DNA of 36,714 nt from JAGXLC01 sp041686375 (GCA_041686375.1 JAWLEB010000029.1:1-36714), one strand, 5' to 3'. Shown: positions 14,340 through 23,980, counted from the stretch's first letter. The notes: generated by a model not told the origin, from the sequence alone. Program-made: numbers and translations.

Positions 14340-16475
14340 TTACTGTTGCTCAATACCTTTTAAGGAAAGCTGAATTCGTCTTCTTGTTTTATCCACATCC
14401 AGTACTTTTACGCGTACCTGCTGGTGAAGACTGATAATATCGGAAGGGCTGGATATGTAACTGTCAGCGAGATTTGAAATATGGATTAAGCCGTTTTCTT
14501 TAATTCCTATATCAACAAAGGCTCCAAAATTTGTTATGTTCTTTATTATTCCGGGAACAACCATTCCGGGATTTACGTCATCAATTGTTTTAATATTGGG
14601 GTCGAATTCAAAAATTTTTAATTGTTTTCTGGGATCACGGCCGGGTTTTTCCAGTTCTTTCATAATATCCTTTAATGATGAAAGCCCCACATTTTCAGTG
14701 ACATAGTTGTTTGTATTGATTTTTTTCCGTAGTTCTTTATCTTCTATAAGCATCTTTATTGTGCATTCTAAGTCTTTTGCCATCCGTTCGACAATATAGT
14801 AGCTTTCCGGATGGACAGCGCTATTATCTAATGGGTTTTCAGAAATATCTACTCTTAGAAAGCCTGCTGATTGCTGGAAGGCTTTATCCCCCATCAGTTT
14901 TACTTTTTTAAATTGCTCCCTGGAAGTAAATGCACCGTTTTCTTTTCTGTAATCGACTAAATTTTTAGCAAGCTTAGGTCCAAGTCCGGAAACATAGCTG
15001 AGCAGGTGTTTGCTGGATGTATTAACATTCACACCAACAAGGTTTACACAACTTTCAATTACCTGGTCGAGTTTGCTCCTAAGTTTATGTTGGTCTACAT
15101 CATGCTGGTATTGACCTACACCTATTGATTTTGGATCTATTTTGACCAATTCTGCCAGCGGATCCATCAATCTCCTACCAATGGAAACCGCACCTCTTAC
15201 CGTCACATCATAGTCCGGAAATTCTTCACGTGCTGTTTTTGATGCTGAATATACCGATGCTCCGTCTTCACTTACAATGAAGACACTAACATCCCGGTCA
15301 AATTTCAGATTTCTTATGAACTCTTCTGTTTCACGGCCTGCTGTACCGTTTCCAATGGCAATCACATCTATGTTGTGGGAATTCAGGAGATTTACTACTT
15401 TTTTGGTCGCTTGTTTTTTTTCTTCCTGTGGTTTGTGTGGATAAATATTTTCATTATGCATCAGATTCCCTTGCTCATCAAGGCAAACTACTTTGCATCC
15501 TGTTTTGTAGCCCGGATCAATGGCCAGAATTCTTTTTTGACCTAGAGGAGGCGCCAGTAAAAGTTGTCTCAGGTTCTCCGCAAAAACCTTGATGGCATCA
15601 TCATCAGCTTTTTCCTTGAAATATGTTTTGGTTTCATTTTCCATGGAAGGTGCCATAAGTCTTTTGTAGCTGTCTGTTATTGCTGTGTAAACATGTTCAC
15701 TGCATTTGTTTTTTGCCTTGATGAAAAGATGTTGAAGAATTTCCATGGCTTCTTCTTGATTCGGCTCAATTTTTACTTTTAATATGCCTTCGGTTTCGCC
15801 TCTCATAATAGCTAGATAACGATGTGACGGGCATTTTTTCAATAGCTCAGACCAATCAAAATAATCTTTATATTTTTCTCCTTCTTCTTCCTTGCTCTTG
15901 GTTATTTTTGATATTAAAAGGGCTTGGCTGTGAAACAACTTTCTTATTCGGCCTCTGGCTTTTTGATCTTCATTTATCCATTCTGCAATAATGTCTCTTG
16001 CGCCATGAAGTGCTTCTTCGATATTCTTAACTTCCTCAATGACAAATTGCTCAGCCAGCTTTTCCGGGTTGGTTTCATTTTGTTGCCAGATTTTTGTCGC
16101 AAGTGGTTCCAGTCCTTTTTCTTTTGCTTTATTTGCCCTTGTTCTTTTTTTGGGTTTGTAAGGCAGGTAGATGTCTTCCAGTTCCTGTGATGTTTTAGCA
16201 TTCTCAATTTGTTTTTTGAGCGATTCAGTCAGATTTCCCTGTTCATCTATGGTATGTAGGATGGTCTCTCTGCGTTTGTCTATCTCTGTTAATTTGGTGT
16301 ATTCTGCTTGAATGTTTCCAATATATGTTTCGTCGAGTTCTCCTGTTTTTTCTTTTCTGTAACGGCTTATAAATGGAATTGTAGCCCCTTCGTTGAGCAG
16401 AGAAAGCGTGTTTGCAGCCTGCCAGGTTTTTAGATTAAGAGTAGTTGCTATTTGCTGTGCATAATCTGTATTCAT
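14340..16475 (-). CDS. tex: Tex family RNA-binding transcription accessory protein
   Basis: This 711-residue protein has the standard Tex layout: an N-terminal helical region (1-200), a central YqgF/RNase-H-like domain starting at KRILAIDPGYKTG (Asp320), tandem helix-hairpin-helix segments around LLSYVSGLGPKLAKNLVDYR, and a C-terminal S1 domain (about 640-711, with KNITNFGAFVDIG). Tex binds nucleic acid and influences transcription and gene expression; its exact role differs between species. It lies downstream of fhs on the same strand but behind a strong terminator, so it probably has its own promoter in 16476-16589. Confidence 0.95.
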   Translation of the reverse strand: MNTDYAQQIATTLNLKTWQAANTLSLLNEGATIPFISRYRKEKTGELDETYIGNIQAEYTKLTEIDKRRETILHTIDEQGNLTESLKKQIENAKTSQELEDIYLPYKPKKRTRANKAKEKGLEPLATKIWQQNETNPEKLAEQFVIEEVKNIEEALHGARDIIAEWINEDQKARGRIRKLFHSQALLISKITKSKEEEGEKYKDYFDWSELLKKCPSHRYLAIMRGETEGILKVKIEPNQEEAMEILQHLFIKAKNKCSEHVYTAITDSYKRLMAPSMENETKTYFKEKADDDAIKVFAENLRQLLLAPPLGQKRILAIDPGYKTGCKVVCLDEQGNLMHNENIYPHKPQEEKKQATKKVVNLLNSHNIDVIAIGNGTAGRETEEFIRNLKFDRDVSVFIVSEDGASVYSASKTAREEFPDYDVTVRGAVSIGRRLMDPLAELVKIDPKSIGVGQYQHDVDQHKLRSKLDQVIESCVNLVGVNVNTSSKHLLSYVSGLGPKLAKNLVDYRKENGAFTSREQFKKVKLMGDKAFQQSAGFLRVDISENPLDNSAVHPESYYIVERMAKDLECTIKMLIEDKELRKKINTNNYVTENVGLSSLKDIMKELEKPGRDPRKQLKIFEFDPNIKTIDDVNPGMVVPGIIKNITNFGAFVDIGIKENGLIHISNLADSYISSPSDIISLHQQVRVKVLDVDKTRRRIQLSLKGIEQQ

Positions 16476-16589
16476 AATGTATGTCTTTTAAACAGCATCG
16501 AAGATATGGTAGTTTTTTGAAGTATAAAAGTGAAATGCTGAAATAATTTTAGCCTTACTTATTTATCGATACTCATTGATAATTTGAAT

Positions 16590-16636
16590 AAAAAAAAACA
16601 GATGTCGCCTTTGATGGCGACATCTGTTTTTTTTTT
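16590..16636. terminator. Strong, symmetric (probably bidirectional) terminator after fhs
   Basis: A nearly perfect 20-bp stem (16590-16609 with 16616-16635) has core CAGATGTCGCC/GGCGACATCTG and a 6-nt loop. It has A-runs on one side and T-runs on the other, so it works in either direction. It lies just past the fhs stop codon on the minus strand. Confidence 0.95.
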
Positions 16637-16651
16637 AAAAGTGAACAGGCT

Positions 16652-18316
16652 TTAAAATAACCCTGTAATATTGCCGTCTTTATCGACATCGATTTTTTCA
16701 GCGGCTGGTGATTTGGGTAACCCAGGCATTCTCATAATTTTTCCTGTAATCGGTACTACAAATCCTGCACCGGCTGATATTTCTATCTCCCTGACTGTAA
16801 CTATAAAGTCTTTTGGTCGTCCCAGTAAGTCAGGATTGTCAGATAATGATTTTTGTGTTTTAGCAATACAAACGGGGAGTTCACCTAATCCCAGTGCTTC
16901 AATTTTCTTAAGATCAGTTTTTGCTGTTGCTGTATAGTCTATGGCTGCTGCCCCATATATTTTTTTCGCCACAGCTTCAATTTTTTTTGGGATATCCCAG
17001 CTCCATTCATACATGGGCTTATATTTGTTTGTACAGTTATCGGCAGTGTTTTTCACTTTTTTGGCAAGCTCTACAGCACCTTTGCCTCCTTGTCCCCATA
17101 CATCAGTTACAACAGCTTCTATGTCTTTTTCTTTAACTCTTTGTTTAATGAACTCCAGTTCTTCCTCCGTATCGGTGACAAATTTATTGATTGCCACTAC
17201 CGCGCAAATATCAAAGTTTTGTATGTTTTCAATGTGTTTTTCGAGGTTTTCAATACCTTGTTGAAGCGCTTCCATATTAGGTTCATTAATTTTATCGAGT
17301 GGAGCTCCTCCGTGGTATTTAAGTGCCCGTGCAGTAGCCACTAGTACTACAGCTTTAGGCGATAATCCTGAGTATCCGCATTTTATGTCAAAGAATTTTT
17401 CTGCGCCAAGGTCAAATCCGAAGCCTGCTTCTGTGACTACATAGTCAGACAGTGACATGCCTGTTTTTGTAGCTATTACAGAATTCGTACCCTGTGCAAT
17501 ATTAGCAAAAGGACCACCATGGATTATAGCAGGGGTATTTTCCAGTGTCTGCACCAGGTTGGGTTTGATGGCATCTCTCAGCAGTGCAGCCATAGCACCA
17601 TGAGCGTTTAAGTCTCTCGAATATACAGGTTTTTTCTCGAAAGTATAACCGATAAAAATATTCCCCAGCTTTTCTTTAAGGTCTTCAAAATTTTCAGCAA
17701 GACATAGGATAGCCATTAATTCAGATGCAGCAGTGATGTCAAATCCGGTTTCTCTTGGAATTCCAAATGTCCTTCCGCCTAATCCAACAATAGTTTTGCG
17801 CAGTGCTCGGTCGTTCATGTCCATTACCCTTTTCCACAAAATTGTTCTGGGGTCAATATTGATTTTGCGATGCTGAATGGCATTGTCAATCAGAGCGGAT
17901 AAAAGGTTATGTGCTTTTTCTATTGCTCCGAAATCACCTGTGAAATGCAAATTAATATCTTCCATTGGCAGAACCTGAGATAATCCACCGCCAGTAGCAC
18001 CACCTTTTATTCCAAATACTGGTCCTAATGAAGGTTCCCGCAGCACAACGGACGAGTTTGCCCCAATTTGATTGAGCCCCTGCGATAGTCCTATAGACAT
18101 GGTGGTTTTTCCTTCGCCTGCAGGAGTGGGGGAGATGGCTGATACCAAAATAAGATTACTCTTTTCTATTTTTTTGGGATCAATATAGGACAGGGGAACT
18201 TTGGCCTTATATTTACCATACAATTCCAGGTCATCTTCCTTAAGGCCCATTTTGGCGCCAATTTCTTTTATAGGCTTAATTTTGGCTTCTTTGGCAATTT
18301 GAATGTCTGATTTCAT
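16652..18316 (-). CDS. fhs: Formate-tetrahydrofolate ligase
   Basis: This 554-residue enzyme makes 10-formyl-tetrahydrofolate from formate, ATP and tetrahydrofolate. It feeds purine synthesis, formyl-Met-tRNA and one-carbon metabolism. The P-loop-like PTPAGEGKTT is at 63-72 and the family signatures REPSLGPVFGIKGGATGGG and FANIAQGTNSVIA are present. The chosen ATG at 18316 (MKSDIQIAKEAK) gives the usual family length. A start at 18370 would add 18 basic residues with no counterpart. The gene appears monocistronic, with a strong terminator behind it. Confidence 0.95.
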   Translation of the reverse strand: MKSDIQIAKEAKIKPIKEIGAKMGLKEDDLELYGKYKAKVPLSYIDPKKIEKSNLILVSAISPTPAGEGKTTMSIGLSQGLNQIGANSSVVLREPSLGPVFGIKGGATGGGLSQVLPMEDINLHFTGDFGAIEKAHNLLSALIDNAIQHRKINIDPRTILWKRVMDMNDRALRKTIVGLGGRTFGIPRETGFDITAASELMAILCLAENFEDLKEKLGNIFIGYTFEKKPVYSRDLNAHGAMAALLRDAIKPNLVQTLENTPAIIHGGPFANIAQGTNSVIATKTGMSLSDYVVTEAGFGFDLGAEKFFDIKCGYSGLSPKAVVLVATARALKYHGGAPLDKINEPNMEALQQGIENLEKHIENIQNFDICAVVAINKFVTDTEEELEFIKQRVKEKDIEAVVTDVWGQGGKGAVELAKKVKNTADNCTNKYKPMYEWSWDIPKKIEAVAKKIYGAAAIDYTATAKTDLKKIEALGLGELPVCIAKTQKSLSDNPDLLGRPKDFIVTVREIEISAGAGFVVPITGKIMRMPGLPKSPAAEKIDVDKDGNITGLF

Positions 18317-18501
18317 AGGTATACATTTTTTAATTGTTTTTTTTATAAAAATCCAGTTTTTTTTAAACAAATTTAAGGCTTTCTGGGGTTTTCTGCTTAT
18401 ATTTTATATGAAACACACTAAAAGGAGAATTTGTTCAATTTATCTATCAGATATGAGAGACAGGAGATGTTAATTGTTTTTCTGCATGTGAGTTAACGCT
18501 T

Positions 18502-19857
18502 TTATTCATGTCTTAGTGATTCTATTGGATCTTTTTCAGCTGCCCTTTTGGCTGGGGAATATCCAAAGATAATTCCTGTTGATACACTTACCAGGAAGGC
18601 TATTAATATTGAGCTTAATGTAACATAGGTTTCTATATCCGTTAATCTGTTTATAATCCATGCAAAGCTCACTCCTGTGATAATTCCGAGAATGCCGCCA
18701 ATCAGACTGATGAATACTGCTTCTATCATAAATTGTTCCATAATATCTGTCTTTTTGGCTCCTATTGCCATACGTATCCCAATTTCTCTTATGCGTTCCA
18801 AAACCGTGGCAAACATAATATTCATAATTCCAATTCCACCAACAAGAAGAGATATGCCCGCAATAGCTCCAAGAACGAAATTAAACATTTCATTGGTTTC
18901 CTGCTTTTGTTTTAGTAAAAGTTCCGGAATAATCATTTTATAGTCTTCTATGTTGTTGTGTCTTCTTTTTAATATTCGCTCAGTTAATGAGGCAGTTGAT
19001 CTTAGATCTTCTGAATTGTTAACCTGAATAATAATTCGGTCAAATTGATGATAGTTATTTTGTTCACTATCATTATTGCTATTTATGGAAAAGTTCCTTA
19101 GTTGAAGGGAGGAATTTGATGGAGGAGTAAAATTTATTTTGTTCCTGTCTATAATTCTTCTTATTACAGTATTTTGTGGGACAAAAACAGCCTCATTCAG
19201 ATTGTTGAATCCGTATTCTTCAATATCAATATTGTGCAAGTTTCTGTTTTCTATGACACCAGCGACTTTCAGCCATATATTTCCGAATTTAATGTATTTA
19301 CCTATGGGATCAATGTTGCTGAAAAGTTTTGTTGCAATGTTCCCGCCTAATATGCAAACCGACTGTCCTTCCACAGCTTGTTTTTGATTAAAGAATGCTC
19401 CTGATTCCAGGTTAAGGTTATAAATGTCAAAATAATCATTGGAAACTCCAATGCATTGTCCATCAATTCTTTTATTGGAGTGACTTATTGTTGACTCAAT
19501 AATAACTTCAGGAGATATTTTATTGATGGTCGGAACGATGGATTTTATTGAATGATAGTCAAGAGCGTGTAGGCCAGGCGAAATTTGGGAACTTTGTTTA
19601 TCTGCGTTTTCATTGTCATCCTCTTCATCCTTGCTGTCGAGTTCTTTTTTTTCGACGGCTTCAATCACAATATTGTTAGCGCCTATCGTTTCCATCTGTC
19701 TTAAGATATGTTGCCTGGCGCCATTACCTATTGCCATCATACTAATCACTGCACTTACGCCAAATAAAATTCCAAGGGCAGTCAAAATACTTTTTAACTT
19801 GTTGGTTTTTATAGCTTCGAGTGCTATTTCGATGTTATGCAACGATCGTTTAACCAT
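18502..19857 (-). CDS. MacB/FtsX-type ABC transporter permease
   Basis: This 451-residue protein has the MacB_PCD + FtsX architecture. A first membrane helix sits at about 20-43 in KLKSILTALGILFGVSAVISMMAIG-like sequence. A periplasmic core follows (about 45-320), then three C-terminal helices (about 325-350, 375-400, 415-437) with the conserved REIGIRMAIGAKKTDIMEQF loop. Unlike MacB, it has no fused N-terminal ATPase. It lies 24 bp after the MacA-like adaptor gene and completes a glmM-macA-macB-like run. The matching ATPase subunit is not in the operon and must be encoded elsewhere if the exporter works. Likely roles are export of peptides, antibiotics or envelope components. Confidence 0.9.
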   Translation of the reverse strand: MVKRSLHNIEIALEAIKTNKLKSILTALGILFGVSAVISMMAIGNGARQHILRQMETIGANNIVIEAVEKKELDSKDEEDDNENADKQSSQISPGLHALDYHSIKSIVPTINKISPEVIIESTISHSNKRIDGQCIGVSNDYFDIYNLNLESGAFFNQKQAVEGQSVCILGGNIATKLFSNIDPIGKYIKFGNIWLKVAGVIENRNLHNIDIEEYGFNNLNEAVFVPQNTVIRRIIDRNKINFTPPSNSSLQLRNFSINSNNDSEQNNYHQFDRIIIQVNNSEDLRSTASLTERILKRRHNNIEDYKMIIPELLLKQKQETNEMFNFVLGAIAGISLLVGGIGIMNIMFATVLERIREIGIRMAIGAKKTDIMEQFMIEAVFISLIGGILGIITGVSFAWIINRLTDIETYVTLSSILIAFLVSVSTGIIFGYSPAKRAAEKDPIESLRHE

Positions 19858-19881
19858 TATGGATGATTTGGAGTCTTGATT

Positions 19882-21099
19882 TTAATTCTGAGGGATATCT
19901 AATCGCACTTTTTTACCTGTTTCCAGTCCTTTTACAATAATATAATTCTCATTGGTCTTACCTGTTTCTATATACTTTTTTTTATTATTGAGTGTATAAA
20001 CAAAAGTCTTGTCTTTTTCAGTATGTACAGCTTCCAGGGGAAGGAACCTGACATTTTCATAGGCATCAGTTATAATTTTGTTGCTGGTTGTCATTGACGG
20101 ACGAAGAGTATCATCGGATTCAGTCACACTGATGATGACTTCGAATACTTTGGCTCCTGAATTTTTGAGTTCTTGTCCAATATTGGCTACCTCCTTTACT
20201 GTTCCTGAATACTCTTCATCAGGGAATGCATCTGCGCTGATTCGTACATCCTGTCCGGGTTTTACCCTGCTGATGTCAATTTCATTCACATAAGTTACCG
20301 ATATTAGTCCGGACAGGTCGGGAAGAGTAGCTATCGTTAGATCCCACGGACTAATGGTAGAGCCTTCTTTTCGCTTCTCCCCACTATAGTCTTTTTCATA
20401 TATTACCATCCCTCCCTGTGGTGCCGTTATAGTAAAATTCTCCAGAACTTCTTCCATTTTTTGCTTTGTTCTTTGTTCCTTCTCAAGGTTTATAGCTACC
20501 TCGTTCATCTGAGCTTTTGCCTGTTCAACTTTAAGGGAATAGTTTTCTTTTGCCTGTTTTAAATCCCTTTTTGCTCTTTCATAATCAATTTCTGCCTGTC
20601 TTTGGGTTGCAGGAGGCTCATATTGTGACTGTTCCATCTTGAGTTTTTGTTCTTCTTCCCTCATTTCTAACTCAATAAGCTCATTCCTTAACTTTTTTAA
20701 TTCCATAGCCGTATCCAGCCTGGCTTTTACATATTCTGATTTCTTTTTTTCCAGCTCATCTTCAATGTCTTTAAGTTTGCTTAGTGCTTCTGTTTGATCA
20801 AGTTCAGCAACATAATCCCCTGAATCCACAACAGTGCCTTCTTGTACAAGATCTACTATTTTTATTTCCCTGATACCTAACTCTCTGTTTCTGAGCGCTT
20901 CAGGACCCTTTATTTCTAATGATTGTCTGGCTTGTAATTCTCCGGTTGTTGTTACGATGATTTCAAATTTTCCCTCTTTGACTTCTGTTAAAAGTCTTGA
21001 CTCATCAGCCTTTTTGCCGGTCTGGGTTATTCCGATAAAACCAGATATAATGACTATGACAGCAATTATGGTAATGAGGGTTTTTCTTTTCTTGAGCAT
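19882..21099 (-). CDS. MacA/HlyD-type periplasmic adaptor protein
   Basis: This 405-residue membrane-fusion protein has an N-terminal membrane anchor (about 7-25), a lipoyl/barrel-sandwich part, and a long alpha-helical hairpin rich in Lys, Glu and Gln (about 85-215). A beta-barrel follows (NFTITAPQGGMVIYEKD, then DISRVKPGQDVRISADAFPD), with a membrane-proximal C-terminal domain. It would connect the downstream inner-membrane permease to an outer-membrane channel. It starts 20 bp after glmM and the permease gene follows after 24 bp, so all three are probably one transcript. No TolC homologue is present in the window. Confidence 0.9.
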   Translation of the reverse strand: MLKKRKTLITIIAVIVIISGFIGITQTGKKADESRLLTEVKEGKFEIIVTTTGELQARQSLEIKGPEALRNRELGIREIKIVDLVQEGTVVDSGDYVAELDQTEALSKLKDIEDELEKKKSEYVKARLDTAMELKKLRNELIELEMREEEQKLKMEQSQYEPPATQRQAEIDYERAKRDLKQAKENYSLKVEQAKAQMNEVAINLEKEQRTKQKMEEVLENFTITAPQGGMVIYEKDYSGEKRKEGSTISPWDLTIATLPDLSGLISVTYVNEIDISRVKPGQDVRISADAFPDEEYSGTVKEVANIGQELKNSGAKVFEVIISVTESDDTLRPSMTTSNKIITDAYENVRFLPLEAVHTEKDKTFVYTLNNKKKYIETGKTNENYIIVKGLETGKKVRLDIPQN

Positions 21100-21119
21100 T
21101 AATTTGATTGTTTTCAGTA

Positions 21120-22505
21120 TTAAGAGCTTAACGACTGTGCTTCGTGAATTATTTTTTGTGATAATTCCTCAGTTATTTTTTTATCATTACCTTCAGAATA
21201 TACCCGAATAATGGGTTCTGTATTTGATTTTCTCAGGTGAACCCATCCCCCCGTAAATTCAATTTTTAATCCATCTTCTGTGTTTAAAGGATAATCTGAA
21301 TATTTTTCCTTTAGAGCAGTTAGGATTTTTTCAATATTGGTTTGTTTGTCTAGTTGTATTTTGTTTTTACTAATGTGATAATCAGGATATTTTTTTCTGA
21401 GGGCTGAGCATTTTAATCCGATTTCTGCAAGAAATGTTAGAAATAAGGCAACGCCTACCAAAGCATCTCTTCCATAGTGCAATTCCGGATAGATGACCCC
21501 ACCGTTTCCCTCTCCACCTATTATTGCTTCTGTGTCTTTCATTTTTTCAATCACATTGATTTCACCAACTGCCGATGGGGTATATTTTCCTCCATATTTT
21601 TCAGTCAGTTCTTTTAATGCTTTCGTGGAAGACAGATTGGATACTGTATTGCCAGGCTTTTTACTTAGAATGAAATCTGCTACTGCGACAATGGTGTATT
21701 CTTCTCCAAACATATTTCCTTTCTCATCGATAAAGGCAAGTCTGTCAACATCCGGATCAACTACAATGCCTAGATCTGCATTACTGCTTTTAACCGCTTC
21801 CGTTATAGCGGTTAAATTATCCGGTAGAGGTTCAGGGTTATGAGCAAAATAGCCCGAAGGGTCACAATTGATTTTGGTTATATTTTCAACGCCTAAAGAC
21901 CTGAGCAACTCAGGAATTGCTATACCTCCTACAGAGTTTATTCCATCCACAACAACACTGAAATTGGCTTCAGCAATTTTCTGCCGATCTACCAGAGGCA
22001 ATGATAAAATTTTGTCTGTATGGACTTTGAGATAGTCTTTCTTTATGACGTTACCCAGGTTTTCTATTGGTGAATATCTGAATTTTTGCTGCTCTGCAAT
22101 CTGTAAAACTTCATTCCCTTCTTCATTGTTAAGAAATTCACCTTTTTTATTCAGCAGCTTAAGAGCATTCCATTCTATAGGGTTGTGACTTGCAGTGAGA
22201 ATTATTCCTCCATCAGCTTGCTCTTCAGTTACAGCAATTTCAACAGTAGGGGTTGCTGCAAGTCCAAGGTCAATTACTTCAAAACCCAAACCAATCAGGG
22301 TACCTGTTGCGATTTGTTCAATCATATTTCCTGAAGGGCGGGCATCCCTGCCTATAACAATTTTATTTTGGTCTGATTTTGCCTGTTTTTTTGTCCATAT
22401 ACCAAAAGAGGATACAAATTTAACAATATCAATAGGTGTCAGGTTATTTCCTGGCTCATTACCAATCGTTCCGCGTATACCTGAAATTGATTTTATCAGA
22501 GTCAT
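21120..22505 (-). CDS. glmM: Phosphoglucosamine mutase / phosphohexomutase
   Basis: This 461-residue alpha-D-phosphohexomutase converts glucosamine-6-phosphate to glucosamine-1-phosphate for UDP-GlcNAc, peptidoglycan and lipopolysaccharide. The phospho-serine is Ser106 in ILTASHNP. The metal loop is DPDVDR (Asp250, Asp252, Asp254). The sugar-binding loop is GEGNGG, and the phosphate-binding loop is RKSNTEPIIRV near the C-terminus. GlmM is the best family fit in Bacteroidota, although some of these proteins also act on mannose or glucose phosphates. It is the first gene of the operon with the MacA/MacB-like exporter. Confidence 0.85.
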   Translation of the reverse strand: MTLIKSISGIRGTIGNEPGNNLTPIDIVKFVSSFGIWTKKQAKSDQNKIVIGRDARPSGNMIEQIATGTLIGLGFEVIDLGLAATPTVEIAVTEEQADGGIILTASHNPIEWNALKLLNKKGEFLNNEEGNEVLQIAEQQKFRYSPIENLGNVIKKDYLKVHTDKILSLPLVDRQKIAEANFSVVVDGINSVGGIAIPELLRSLGVENITKINCDPSGYFAHNPEPLPDNLTAITEAVKSSNADLGIVVDPDVDRLAFIDEKGNMFGEEYTIVAVADFILSKKPGNTVSNLSSTKALKELTEKYGGKYTPSAVGEINVIEKMKDTEAIIGGEGNGGVIYPELHYGRDALVGVALFLTFLAEIGLKCSALRKKYPDYHISKNKIQLDKQTNIEKILTALKEKYSDYPLNTEDGLKIEFTGGWVHLRKSNTEPIIRVYSEGNDKKITEELSQKIIHEAQSLSS

Positions 22506-22653
22506 GGAATTTTTTATATATTTTTTTCAATTTTCGTCAAAGTTAGAATATTCTGCCAAAAGGATTGTAATAGTTTTTTGAAAACTTATAAAATATGAGA
22601 TATTAGGGTGGAAATCAGTAATGAAGCTTTCGGTTTCCCCAAAACGATCTGCT

Positions 22654-22667
22654 TATAAGTACTTATA
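22654..22667. other. 14-bp perfect palindrome in the glmM / PP-loop divergent region
   Basis: TATAAGTACTTATA is a perfect palindrome about 150 bp upstream of glmM and 250 bp upstream of the PP-loop gene. It could be a regulator site. AT-rich palindromes also arise by chance. The rest of 22506-22914 contains the promoter candidate at 22851 and no gene I can support. Confidence 0.25.
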
Positions 22668-22850
22668 TATCGTCCTCATATCCAATGCTTACTTTTCTGT
22701 AGTTTCGAAAATAAATTTAATTTTCCGGATCGATATTGAAAATATTTTTAGTATATACCTTATCAAAGGTTATTAATCTGAAGCATTACGAATATTTGTG
22801 TTTTACAGCAGGAATTGTTGTTAGCTTGTTTATTTTCTGTTATATGTTCT

Positions 22851-22884
22851 TTTGTGACTATGCAAATAGATATTGTTAGTTTTG
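22851..22884 (+). promoter_or_regulatory. Bacteroidota-type promoter for the PP-loop gene
   Basis: TTTG (22851-22854) and TAGTTTTG (22877-22884, a full match to TAnnTTTG) are separated by 22 nt, one more than the usual 19-21. The start codon is 30 bp downstream, leaving a short leader. Confidence 0.5.
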
Positions 22885-22914
22885 CAGTTGGTTTTTAGAT
22901 AAAAATTGAAAACA

Positions 22915-23781
22915 ATGTCGTCAAGTAAGAAAGTATTTTTGCTGTATTCAGGAGGTTTGGATTCGCGATTGGCAGCAAAGTTGTTAACGGACCAGGGTTA
23001 TTCTGTTATTGCTGTTTTTTTTCATCTGCCTTTTTCCTCCGGTAAAACAAAAGATGATGAATTTTTAAAGCAGCTTGATATACCACTGGAAGTTATTGAC
23101 TGTACAAAAGGGCAGATGTTACAAGAATTTTTAAAAATTTTGAATAAACCTGAATATGGCCGGGGAACAGGATACAATCCGTGCACAGACTGTAAGTTGT
23201 TCATGATGAATACTTTGGCAAAGAAATCAGACCAATTTGGGTGTGATGCTATTGGTACTGGAGAGGTTCCTGGGCAGCGGCCTATGTCACAGACCAGGAG
23301 GAAAATGAAAATTATTGAAGAAAATGCGGGGATTGAAATTTTGAGACCCTTGCAAGATTTGAATATCCACGGCAGGACACGGAAAAAACAGATAGAACTT
23401 GCGGAAAAGTTTGGTATTGATTACCCCAGTCCTGGCGGTGGCTGTTTGCTATGCGAAAAAGCCCTAAAAACAAGGTTCCAGGTGCTTATAGAAAATAACT
23501 TTATAGATGAACATACACTTCCGCTTAGTAAGATTGGCAGGCACTTTTATTTTTCTGAAGAGCAACAATGGTTTGTAGTTGGCAGAGATAAAGAAGAAAA
23601 TGATGTAATTGAAAAATTTAAAAGCGCTATCGTTTCCGGGAAAGGAAAACCAGCAGTGTTTTTTTATGCTTTATCAAACAGCTCGTTTAATACAACTGAA
23701 AAGACAGCAGTCGATTTGCAGAGAGCATATGAACGACAAGACAGGGAGGCAATAGGGTATTATTCAAAATGGAAAATATAA
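22915..23781 (+). CDS. PP-loop ATP pyrophosphatase, tRNA-thiolation-like
   Basis: This 288-residue protein has an N-type ATP-pyrophosphatase loop, SGGLDS (12-17). Paired cysteines occur in NPCTDCK (Cys90, Cys93) and GGGCLLCEK (Cys177, Cys180), with GTGEVPGQRPMSQ at 114-126. This matches the ThiI/MnmA-like group of sulfur-transfer enzymes, in which activated tRNA is thiolated. Relatives are often labelled tRNA (5-methylaminomethyl-2-thiouridylate) methyltransferase or DUF814-like without experimental proof. The target is not deducible. The ATG at 22915 is preferred to a TTG at 22906, since MSSSKKVFLLYSGG places the P-loop normally. The gene stands alone and is followed by repeat copy C. Confidence 0.8.
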   Translation: MSSSKKVFLLYSGGLDSRLAAKLLTDQGYSVIAVFFHLPFSSGKTKDDEFLKQLDIPLEVIDCTKGQMLQEFLKILNKPEYGRGTGYNPCTDCKLFMMNTLAKKSDQFGCDAIGTGEVPGQRPMSQTRRKMKIIEENAGIEILRPLQDLNIHGRTRKKQIELAEKFGIDYPSPGGGCLLCEKALKTRFQVLIENNFIDEHTLPLSKIGRHFYFSEEQQWFVVGRDKEENDVIEKFKSAIVSGKGKPAVFFYALSNSSFNTTEKTAVDLQRAYERQDREAIGYYSKWKI

Positions 23782-23819
23782 GAGTAACTTTAGTGGGTTT
23801 GTCATTACGTTTTTTTCAA

Positions 23820-23980
23820 ATGAAACCCTCCTCCATTAGCCTAGACAAAAGCTTATGTATAAAGCATGAGGGTTCCATGGTATGAAGAATGAACTTACGT
23901 TGACGTTTGTAGTCATTAAGTCTCATAGTATGAAACTAATTTGTTAAAGCAGGACAAAATCAAAACAGTTTCTAAATGAA
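23820..23980 (+). repeat. Dispersed intergenic element, copy C
   Basis: This is the third long copy. Its heptamers ATGAAAC at 23820 and 23930 are 110 nt apart. It keeps the AACCCT/AGGGTT outer stem (23824-23829 with 23869-23874) and the ACTTA/TAAGT stem (23893-23897 with 23917-23921). Beyond the second heptamer it diverges from A and B, although another ATGAAAA follows at 23976. It lies 38 bp after the PP-loop gene and 158 bp before the coiled-coil gene. Confidence 0.85.

Noticed and set aside
14152..14373. Open frame of 73 codons across the S51/tex junction
   Set aside because: It overlaps the well-supported S51 peptidase in another frame and has no family features.
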